A stretch of 18,108 nt of DNA, from assembly GCA_036939975.1 (NCBI GenBank), contig JALLPB010001949.1, positions 1 through 18,108 of the forward strand, in the 5' to 3' direction. Shown one piece after another: positions 1 through 7,519 of this stretch; position 1 is the stretch's first letter; the number at the start of each line of letters is the position of its first letter. This DNA is from Cyclostephanos tholiformis (taxonomy: Eukaryota; Bacillariophyta; Thalassiosirophyceae; Thalassiosirales; Thalassiosiraceae). Made by a program: the position numbers and the translations under genes. The notes beneath the pieces were generated by a model. That model was given only the letters and a program-made list of their open reading frames with translations. It had not been told where the DNA came from and did no database searches.

Positions 1-1372
1 GCGAGTCGAGGTCAAAGGAAGGGCATGGGGGCGGGTAGCTGATGGTGATGTCAGCTCCGATCGTGGTGTAGGGGCAAGCGTGTGTGACGAGAGGAGGGAT
101 GGATGGCTCAGGATTAAACGAAATGTCGAAGGGCCCTGCATTGGGGTCAGATGGGAGATGTAACATTGGCTCCACCTGGAATTTTGATGTGGGGAGTAAG
201 TAGCCGGAGGTGGAGAGGGCAGGGGTGAGTACAAGAGGTAGTCCATTGCGTATGTTGTTATGTACCCCGATTTTGCATATCCATTTGCATTGGAAAGTAT
301 GGTCCCCAAATTTGTTGGGGTGGTGTCCGCAAGGGCAGAAGGGCTTGGTCGTGTTGTCAAATATTGGTAATCGGAGTTTACGTTTGATGCATATATCGAA
401 GATCCAGGGTGGTAATCTGTTGGAGGCATTACTGCAACACATGGCGATCAGTGGGTATGACATTTGTGGTAATAGGATGCTGGGGAGGAGGTGGAGATGT
501 TCCGGTGCATGGGTTGCGAATTCGTGATGAGTGGCGTTGTGGAGGTATGACGTGCAATATTTGTTGATTTGGTCACGAGCACTTTTAGGTGACATTGTTT
601 GAAGGAAAGCTGTAATTTTTGAGGCCACAGGTGTTGAGGGTGATGTCCCAATGGTTGCCATATGCGGCAGGAGGCAGTGAAAACGTTGGAGGATGAGGGA
701 AGTGGGGTTGGCGTCGATGGTGAAGAGGGAGCTGAGGCTGGGGTGTACTGTGCGAGGGAGCAGCGTTTTGTGGAAGTAGAAGCCTGTGGTTGCGCGTCGA
801 CATGTTGCCGACATAGTGAGGACAAAATCCGGAGCGGCGCGAAGGCGTGGGCAAAGAAGACCAAGGCCGCCGGCGGATAGGCCCAGGTTTGAAATGTGGA
901 TTGCGTATTCAGGTATTTGGTCAAGATCGAGGAGGGTGGCAAGGAAGTGTTGGAGGATGTCGTCTGTCGCGTGGGTGAGTGGTCCGTTCCACTCTTCCCA
1001 GGGAGGGTTTGGGTCGTCGTGGGGGAGGTGGTACATGATGTCCGATGAGAGTAGGTGGGGTAGCTTCTGGAGAAGGCACATTGAGAAGAGGCGGAGTTTG
1101 GTGTGTTGGTCTGAGATGGAGTTCGAGAGGGAGGTGATGCAGTTGCGGACGATTGTTGTGCATTTTGTGAAGAAGTCCGTGGCGAACTTAGCCGAGCCAA
1201 CAGGGTGACCGAGCAAGCGGAATCCGTCGACGAGTTCAATCGGGATTGTAGTATGAGGCGCGTCGGGGTGGGGCATGTTTGAGAATTGTTGAATGGTGGA
1301 TGAGATGGACTCTCCAAGACAAGCATCGTGGCTGGTAATGGAAGGGAGAGGGGAAGATCCGTTGCAGGAGGA
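1..1372 (-). pseudogene. Retrotransposon ORF, C-terminal half with Cys/His knuckle, open at window edge
   Basis: Minus-strand translation from about 1370 down to position 1, in the frame whose codons start at 1258, 1255 and so on, meets no stop. It continues the reverse transcriptase after the frameshift, with ELVDGFRLLGHPVGS close behind the break as the thumb/connection region. At 337-287 it has a knuckle CPCGHHPNKFGDHTFQC (C-x-C-x9-H-x3-C). Behind it lie the motifs HNNIR (about 256-242) and GPFDISF (about 136-116). In endonuclease-bearing LINEs such a knuckle sits just before a PD-(D/E)XK-like nuclease, so a nuclease may begin here, but the window ends first. The competing 333-residue ORF at 448-1449 is a shifted shadow of this frame, dominated by Ser, Thr and Pro. 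Confidence 0.8.
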
Positions 1373-1378
1373 AGGAGG
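1365..1378 (-). repeat. 7-nt imperfect tandem duplication causing the RT frameshift
   Basis: On the minus strand two near-identical heptamers, CCTCCTT and CCTCCTG, lie side by side. Removing one would join the frame that ends TRILTS directly to the frame that continues CNGSS. This makes a replication-slippage duplication the simplest cause of the break. Confidence 0.6.
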
Positions 1379-2399
1379 TGAGTATTCTTGTTTTGGATGT
1401 GTTCACGAAGCAGCCAAGTAATGCACCATTTGAACGAATTTTGTTGCATAGGAATTCCAGGTCGGGTAAGTATACACAGGTCGAAATGTCATCAACGTAA
1501 GAAAGAAGGTGTGATATTCCGCCATGGCCGTCATCACCGTGATCGCCAGAAGCGAGGCGTGTCGCGGCGCGTTCACGTAGGAGTGTGTCGATGGGTGCAA
1601 GGAGACGTGCCACGACGAACGACGCGAAAAGTGGAGAAAGTGGGCAACCCTGCGTGACACCTTCATGCATTTGGAGGTGGCGCCATGATCCGTCGTTCCA
1701 TTTATGGTGAACAGTGGTCGCGTTACTGTAGAAAAGTGTGGTGAGTGGTAGGAGCTCCGGGAAGTGGAGGCGGATGACGTCGAAGAATTCCTGACGTGAG
1801 ACTGAATTGAATTGATTTGTGAGGTCGAAGAAGACCGCGGCTCGTGTTGGCAGGTTGCCATCACGTTGGGGGAGATCGATGAATTTTTCCACGGCGAGTT
1901 GCATAGCTTTTATAACAAAGGTGGCGCCATTGTCTATCCCTACGGCGAAGTTGTAGGGGAAGAGGTGCGAAGCAAATTTAGATTTGAGGGTGCGTGCGAT
2001 GTGTGTGGCAATGATCCGTCGGATGGCAGTTGGAATACCGAGGGGGCGTAGCTTGGAGTGGTCGGATGGGTCCTTGTGGAGACAGAAGAGGTAGACGTCG
2101 GTGAAGTATCGTGTGATGGGTGGCGGTATATCATTTTGGTAAATTTTATTGAAGATGAAATGGAGGTTGAGTTTCAATTGTGGCGAAGCGTTGCGGACGA
2201 GAGAGATAAACAAGTCAATGGAGTCGGAGGTGATGCCTGCACCTTTGTTTTTCTTTGACGAGAGGATTGTATCGCATATATTTCCTGGAAGCGAATAACG
2301 TTGGTGTGGGTTATTGGTGTCGGGTGGGGAATGGCCCCTGTCGGGGACGGGGTGTGTGTATAGTTTATTGACGTGGGAGATGTTGTCCGGCCCGATTGT
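1370..2399 (-). pseudogene. Reverse transcriptase domain, N-terminal half of broken ORF
   Basis: The frame is open from 2399 and would stop at 1236, but the homologous sequence leaves this frame near 1370. Fingers motif RPLGIPTAIRR is present. Motif A is FFDLTNQFNSV (about 1832-1797), motif B is EGVTQGCPLSP (about 1664-1632), and motif C, the catalytic YVDD, lies at 1499-1488. All the aspartates expected for polymerase activity are therefore intact. No ATG is visible at the start; the conserved protein begins upstream of position 2213, with sequence such as RYSLPGNICDTILSSKK read from the same frame. After the motif TRILTS the frame is shifted by a 7-nt insertion and the last roughly 40 residues before 1236 are nonsense. 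The domain is certain. That it is dead is inferred from the shift and the missing start. Confidence 0.88.
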
Positions 2400-2691
2400 T
2401 CATTACAAATAAGTAATATGAGCTTTTTAGAGAGGCAACATACCTAAGTTAATCAAACATGGGAATCCAATATGATTTTGTCTTTTTTTACCTACTCATA
2501 AAACACAAACGCCTCATTCTTGCCTGCTGAAAACACATAAGCCAACTCAATCTTGCAGCCGCCCGAGGATGATGCGCGTGCTGCTTGCAGCGGCGACGTC
2601 GGTTGCTGATCTAGAGCTCTGATAGTAAATGGAAGATGATAACTTTGCGCGTATAAGAATAGATTGGCTCAACTTAAATACGCATCAAGAA
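2400..2691. other. Gap between retroelement and silaffin-like gene; short upstream ORF
   Basis: No gene is recognised. It is moderately AT-rich and serves as the 5' flank of the following plus-strand gene. A 17-codon ORF at 2569-2622 (MMRVLLAAATSVADLEL) looks like the start of a signal peptide and lies in the same frame as the next gene, separated by one TGA. It may be an upstream ORF or chance. Confidence 0.4.
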
Positions 2692-3108
2692 ATGAGGAAT
2701 CAATGTACCATAGTTTTGTTGATTTGCCTGTTTTCGGCCTACGGAACCGAGGCACAAAAGGGACAGCTCCAGGGGCACGATGTTCTAACGAGGGCATTAA
2801 AGACAACGGAAAAGAAGCAGAAGTCGGGGAAACAGGTGTCTTCGCCCACACAAAAGCCAACGACTCATGTCCCTACGGTTTCTCCGAATCCAACGGATTC
2901 GAAGTCGTCAAAGTCGTCAAAGTCGAAGTCATCAAAGAAGGAGACTCCAACAACTAATATTCCAACGGCTCCCACGACTTCAAGGCCAACTCAAACTCCC
3001 ACGACTTCTAGGCCGACTGGAACTCCCACGACTTCGAAGCCGGGATCAACTGGAATGCCAACAGGGAAACCCACGAGAGCAAAGAGTTCAAAGGCAACGT
3101 TCAAGTGA
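2692..3108 (+). CDS. Small secreted Ser/Lys/Thr/Pro-rich protein, silaffin-like candidate
   Basis: Single-exon ORF of 138 residues. I chose the ATG at 2692 because it opens directly onto a signal peptide: MRNQC, then a hydrophobic core IVLLICLF, then a small-residue cleavage region ending near GTEAQ (residue 22). The upstream in-frame ATG at 2629 would put 21 polar residues before it. The mature part has no Cys. It contains an RAL tripeptide (34-36; RXL sites are processed in silaffins), a Lys/Ser cluster SKSSKSSKSKSSKK (70-83) with KxxKxxK spacing, and a Thr/Pro-rich tail with three nine-residue repeats of the PTTSRPTGT type. Silaffins and related diatom cell-wall proteins are recognised by exactly this composition and by Lys clusters, not by sequence homology. 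A role in silica or wall deposition is inference; a generic mucin-like secreted protein is the main alternative. Secretion is likely, and the exact function is unknown. Confidence 0.6.
   Translation: MRNQCTIVLLICLFSAYGTEAQKGQLQGHDVLTRALKTTEKKQKSGKQVSSPTQKPTTHVPTVSPNPTDSKSSKSSKSKSSKKETPTTNIPTAPTTSRPTQTPTTSRPTGTPTTSKPGSTGMPTGKPTRAKSSKATFK
2971..3051 (+). repeat. Three 27-bp tandem repeats encoding PTTS(R/K)P units
   Basis: Copies begin at 2971, 2998 and 3025 with the shared start CCCACGACTTC. The period of 27 bp preserves the frame and gives PTTSRPTQT, PTTSRPTGT and PTTSKPGST. Copy number may vary between strains. Confidence 0.8.
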
Positions 3109-3478
3109 TGCAGGAATGGCCCATGTGAGTGTCAAGTTGTTGACATATCCATCTACTTACCAAAGAGAGAAAATATGCATATCATGCAGTTTGCGTATTC
3201 ATAGCCATCCGATCGACCGTGTTTGGCTACCTTAGATTCATCGCTCGCTTGGAATGCAGATCGTAGGGATACATGATTGCGATTGCGCTGTACTGTAATT
3301 TCATAATGATATCGGCGTGGAATGGACGTTTTATGGCAAATGTTCCGTCGGCTGATAATAAACGACCAAGGGGAAAATAACACAGGGAGAGCATCCTCTT
3401 TATAATCATAATTGATCATGTTAATGTCGTGTCTACTACCTTGGGCAAGGATTCTCGAAAAAATAAATGATCCCCCCA
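3109..3478. other. Convergent intergenic region, no gene seen
   Basis: It lies between the 3' ends of the silaffin-like gene and the PLGG1-like gene. It is AT-rich compared with the region to its right. No RNA gene or repeat was recognised; ORFs crossing it have no recognisable motifs. Confidence 0.5.
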
Positions 3479-5452
3479 TCATGCCCCGAGCGCGAGCCTC
3501 ACGATCGACTTCCTCACCATCGGCAACGAGACCAATACCGTGCATGCGGATGCCGTCAACGCCATGGATATCGCCGCGAATGGGAACGCGTCCTCCTCGT
3601 TCGCGAAAGCCGCCGTGCCGAGGCCGTGGGCGGCTGCTCCTATGCCGAGGCCGCGCGCGACGCCGTCCCTAATCCCGAGCACGTCCAATATCGACGCGCC
3701 GAAATTCGCGCCGAACAATCCGGTGACTACGACCATCGTAACGGCGAGGGACGCGTTCGCGCCCAGGATGGACGCTATGGCCATCGCTAGCGGCGAGGTG
3801 ATGTTGCGCGAGAGGAGCGATAGTCGTAGGGTATTGTCGGATATGCGCAGCATCCTCACCAGCATGGCGGTACCGTACAGTCCCCCGACGGAGGACACGA
3901 GCGTCGATACGGCCACCTCGGGGACGTTCTCCCTCATCAGCTTCCTACGGCCGTACATCTGGCACGATAGCGCCACCACGGCCGGACCGAGCAGGGAGAG
4001 CAGCAAGTCCCCCGGCCCGGCGATTAGGGGGGACATCGTCCCGGTCCTGTACGATCCGAGGACGTCGAGGAAGGTCGATCCGGTGAACGAGGCGAATGCC
4101 CCGATCGCCAGCCACGTTAGACAAGTGCAAGTCACGAGGGGATGTACGACCCTAGTGAACGATTTCGGTAAGTTCGATCCGTAGACGAAGGCGGATAGCG
4201 TTACGAATAGAAGGTGTGACGATCGTAGAGGACCGACGTACATCGACGCGGGAGAATTCGCGGTCAGGCAAATGCAGGACAATCCCGCGATCCACGCGAA
4301 TGCCTTGAGGGTACGAAATAGCGTCTTGCCGAACGGCGCCCCCCCCCCCCCCTTGGGCGTTCTCGGTAGGCCATTGGCGACGACGGGCACGACGATTTTC
4401 GGGACGACGTCGACGCCCGCCGTGCCGCAATTTTCGTTACCACCCCCCGACGTCAACTTCCTTATGCCGAGGACGGACCATGAGGTCGTGAACAACGTGA
4501 ACATGAACCCGCCGACGATGACGGATAGGACCTTGAGGACCTAATTATTATTTTTTTAATTTTTGTGGGAGTAAGTAGTATGTTTGCACATCGCGGTATC
4601 GAGCGTGAGTAAAAATGGGGGTGGGGGGGGGGTTGCGTCGGGAGCGAAGGAAAGAAAAAAACCGGAACGTCGTAGTAAAATCCGCGCGTTATTTACCTCC
4701 CGAACGTTCCCGAGACCCCTCGCCAACGGCAACGTGATCAACGACGGTACGAAGAATACCGGTAACCATTTGGCCAACAACATCGCACCGGGATTCAACG
4801 TGCGGTAAATTCTTTCCCCGTATGCCACCGTCCTGTCCCCCCTCCCCACGTCGACGCCTCCGCCGTCGCCGCCGCCGATTGCATTCAGCGTTATCATGAA
4901 TACGAAGAGAGCGCCGCACCCGGCGAGGCTCGACGGGAAGGGTATCGAGTACCTCGCGAATATGAATCGGAATCCCACGTCGAGGATGATGAGCGCGGCG
5001 ATGGCGAGCGCGGTCCCCCCGGCGTCGTCCGCCGCCACCGGCGACGATGATCTCGGCGACGAGGACGACGTCGCGGTGTCGTCGGCCGCGAGGAGGGCGG
5101 TGGGATGATGTCCTCGTATGGGACGACCGAGAATTCGCGAGGACGACGACGACCACAACGACGACCACGAGGACGACGGCGAATAGAATGCCGACGCATG
5201 GCGGCGCGCACTAGGGATGTCGGTCGCGGCGAGGCGACTCGACGTCGACGTCGACGAACGAGGCGCGAATCTCGTCGCGGTAATTAGCGAAGTAATCGTC
5301 ATCGATGATGATGGTCCAGCCAATCGTAGACGCGAGGGAGGCGGCGACGGGCCGAGACCGACCCCTACATTGATATTGGATACAAATGCGAGCGAGGGCG
5401 AAATATTCGCGACGACGACGAGTACTAGGAGAGGGGCGAGCATCCTCATCAT
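3479..5452 (-). CDS. PLGG1: Plastidal glycolate/glycerate translocator, LrgA-LrgB fusion
   Basis: Two exons, 5452-4697 and 4540-3479, give 605 residues; the intron at 4696-4541 (156 bp) is phase 0 with GTAAAT...TTAG ends. The start is the ATG at 5452. Residues 1-22 form a signal peptide ending SPSLA, with Phe23 next, the ASAF-like signature of diatom plastid import. A Ser-rich transit region follows to about 140. Residues about 145-270 are LrgA-like (ILDVGFRFIFARYSIPFPSS, PGAMLLAKWLPVFFVPSL). Residues about 415-600 are LrgB-like, with RNITSPLA (497-504), TGLFGANFG (525-533) and ARGLGIGAAAHGLGTA (547-562). In plants the same fusion, PLGG1, exchanges glycolate and glycerate across the plastid inner envelope in photorespiration. 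The same role in the innermost plastid membrane here is inferred from family and targeting. Oddities: a 14-C run in the coding strand complement encodes Gly316-319 in the linker. The length exceeds Arabidopsis PLGG1 mainly through the N-terminal leader. Confidence 0.88.
4339..4352 (+). repeat. 14-C homopolymer inside a coding exon
   Basis: A run of 14 C on the plus strand, read as G on the coding strand, encodes the Gly316-319 stretch of the transporter linker. The downstream LrgB frame depends on the exact length, so either the assembled length is right or the frame is mutation-prone. Confidence 0.9.
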
Positions 5453-5944
5453 CAACTCTCTCTCCCTCTTGGTTGAAATAAAATGAGAAGACTATTGAGG
5501 AAGTGACGCAAGGGTGACGTGAGCGAACGGGAGATCTTTTCTCGTATCTACGGTAAAGTACGTATAGGCGGCTCTCCCGCCAACGCTTTCCCAGAATTTT
5601 GTACCGGCTTCTACATACTAAGGAATCGGCAGGCCGGCTGTCATCACACATCCCAATCCCACTCGGCTTGTGTTGAATTTGATGTGAAAAAATAATAGTA
5701 AACATGTTCCGAATCCCCGCAAAGAATGAGAAGGGAGAGGTGATGCCATCGTGAACTAAATGTGACGCTCATCACGGGGCCAAAATCCTTCACAATAGTG
5801 AGCGGCATTCAAAAGAGAAAGTCGTCGCCTTCCCCCGCCATCATTAAAACGTTTGCAATTCTACGCCTCGGGCGAAGGGCGGGGTTGGGGGGGTCGGGAT
5901 CAGCGTTCCGTCCCGAGCAAAGCCCACCGCCCCGCCGAGTAGAG
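5453..5944. promoter_or_regulatory. Divergent upstream region shared by PLGG1-like and Yippee genes
   Basis: This 492-bp stretch lies between the ATG of the transporter (5452, minus) and the first usable ATG of the Yippee gene (5945, plus), so it must hold both promoters and both 5' UTRs. I cannot name a TATA box or factor site with confidence. The plus-strand frame is open here from 5762 but has no ATG before 5945. Confidence 0.55.
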
Positions 5945-6510
5945 ATGGATCGTTCCCTACCATCCCCCATCGCGTCGTCGTCGTCGTCGTCTCAATCGTC
6001 GTCTCAATCGTCGCCAACTGTCGCACGACGCATCCCAAGGCAGGCCTCGTCCTTGGGGAAGCTCGACGACGAGGACAGGAACAGACGTCGTCGTCGTTAC
6101 CATCGCGAATTGTCGAGGAGGGCGCTGTGCGAGAACGATGCCATGGTATACCTCGATGGTCCGGGGGTATATGCGTGCGGCAATTGCAGGACGCACCTGA
6201 CGAGTCACGACGATATCATATCCAAGAGCTTTCACGGGCGTCGCGGTGAGAGAGCCTTTGTTTTGTACCTAGTTGTTGTCGTCGTCGTCATCGAAAACGA
6301 AACCTTTCCCCCCCCAACCCCCTCCATATATCGTGTGAAGGAACGAACGAGACCTTCCCCTCCTCCACTACGCCCAGATCTCTACATGATGTGTGTGTTG
6401 TGTACCGATTCATCTCTGCCCATCCCCACGCCCCCCTCACCCCGATTGTTTCTCTCGATCGCCGTCTACGTTTTTTTATTCCTTTCTTTTTCTCCATCAC
6501 CAACACACCC

Positions 6511-6565
<55 letters not shown>

Positions 6566-7159
6566 NGCCTCTCCGCCCCCCCCCCTCACCCCCCCCCCCT
6601 GCCCCCCCCCCCTCCCCCTCGCTCTCGCTCCGAAAACAAAAAACACAAAAAAAAAACGAAAATAAAAGGACGAGCTTACCTCCTCGATCAGTGCGTAAAC
6701 GTCATCACCGGCCCGCCAGAGGAACGCATGCTAATGACGGGATTGCACACCGTGTCCGACATATCCTGCAAGCGATGCGGTACCCTCGTCGGTTGGACCT
6801 ACGCACGCGCGCACGATGCCAGTCAGAGGTACAAGGAGGGGAAGTTCATAATCGAGAGGGTGAACCTGCGCCTCGAGGACGGCGACGACGCGTACGCGGA
6901 TATTGACAGGCCCGCGGGGGAATGGGGGGATAGGTGGTGGAGGACGAGGAGTCCCAGTTGGGGCAGCGGCGGCGGGGACGAGAGGAGCGCGAGCGTCGGT
7001 TCGTACGGCGAGGTCCTGACGTCGTCGTCGTCGTCGTATCATCATCATCCGTCCTCTCCTCGTACTCCCGTCCGTCGAGGTCCGGGCGACGGCGCGGCAA
7101 TTACGACGGCGTACTCACCGACATCTCCGGGGGATATCATTCACGAGTATCCGATGTAG
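5945..7159 (+). CDS. YPEL: Yippee-like zinc-binding protein
   Basis: Exon 1 is 5945-6245 and exon 2 is 6669-7159; the intron at 6246-6668 (GTGAGA...AAAAG, phase 1) splits Gly101, giving 263 residues. The ATG at 5945 is the first in this frame. Residues about 67-170 are a complete Yippee domain: C78xxC81 and C134xxC137 with exactly 52 residues between the pairs, as in the Yippee signature C-x2-C-x52-C-x2-C. Across the junction it reads GRAYLL, then VNVITGPPEERMLMTGLHTV, then SQRYKEGKFIIE. The domain binds one zinc ion. Animal YPEL proteins are linked to centrosome, nucleolus and CTLH ubiquitin-ligase complexes; the role in algae is not established. Oddities: a basic Ser-rich N-terminal extension (RNRRRRRYHRE) and a roughly 90-residue low-complexity tail with Trp, Ser and His runs, in a family whose members are often about 120 residues. 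The frame stays open through the intron only by chance, because the intron contains an N and its length is uncertain. Confidence 0.9.
6514..6620 (+). repeat. Poly-C tract with ambiguous base, inside Yippee intron
   Basis: An unbroken run of 52 C (6514-6565) ends in an N at 6566. It is followed by C-rich blocks broken by single T, G or A, up to about 6620. The N suggests the assembly could not cross the tract, so the true length and perhaps some sequence are unknown. Confidence 0.9.
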
Positions 7160-7299
7160 GTGCGAATTATATTCGTTCCCCCCTCCCGCCCCCCCCCCCC
7201 CACCCGACTAGGAAGTGCAGGGCGAATGTGTGAGCTTGAGATGTCTCAACCTTCAGACGTGCGGGGGCATCGTATCGCATTTATACGGCCATTGGATAT

Positions 7300-7330
<31 letters not shown>

Positions 7331-7519
7331 GGGGGGGGGGGGGCGGGGGGGGGGGGGGGGTGGCGGTGCCGCGGGGGGTGGTGAGATGACACATCGGTAG
7401 AAGGTACTAGAATTCTTTTAGGTTTTTTTTAGTTATTGTACATCGATCCATCCCGTCCGAGCGTGCGTATATCATTCATCGATGACGACATCCCTCCCCT
7501 AATCCCCTTACTTTTTTGT
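7160..7519. other. Convergent intergenic region with TG/G tract
   Basis: It lies between the stop codons of the Yippee gene and the EF-Ts gene and holds both 3' UTRs. Apart from a short C run near 7190 and the TG/poly-G tract, nothing is recognised. Confidence 0.5.
7299..7360 (+). repeat. (TG)n followed by poly-G tract
   Basis: About eight TG units (7299-7314) run into 30 G (7314-7343), one C, and 16 more G (7345-7360). It is G-quadruplex-prone on the plus strand and complementary to the poly-C tract about 750 bp upstream. Confidence 0.9.

Larger units (their letters stand above)
1..2399 (-). mobile_element. Non-LTR retrotransposon fragment, 5'-truncated and frameshifted
   Basis: One element read on the minus strand holds a reverse transcriptase domain followed by a C-terminal region with a Cys/His knuckle. 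No LTR, integrase or protease is visible, which fits a LINE-type element rather than Ty1/Ty3. Upstream of position 2399 the frame is closed by TGA (2402-2400) with no ATG ahead of the conserved part, so the 5' end is missing, as is common after incomplete target-primed reverse transcription. At the other side the reading frame runs off the window edge, so the 3' end is not seen. The exact clade is not certain. The order RT, then knuckle, then possible nuclease resembles elements with a restriction-like endonuclease, but that is inference. Confidence 0.85.

Noticed and set aside
448..1449. 333-residue minus-strand ORF
   Set aside because: Ser/Thr/Pro-rich shadow of the true retroelement frame, which has the coherent protein sequence and knuckle motif over the same bases.
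3540..4184. 214-residue plus-strand ORF
   Set aside because: Antisense to the LrgB exon of the PLGG1-like gene; the minus frame has clear family motifs.
5762..5944. N-terminal extension of the Yippee ORF
   Set aside because: The upstream start is GTG in a eukaryotic gene, and the first in-frame ATG is at 5945; the extension has no conserved feature.
6246..6668. Poly-Pro segment as part of the Yippee protein
   Set aside because: It interrupts the zinc domain between the two Cys pairs, is bounded by good splice sites, and crosses an N; removing it restores the exact C-x52-C spacing.
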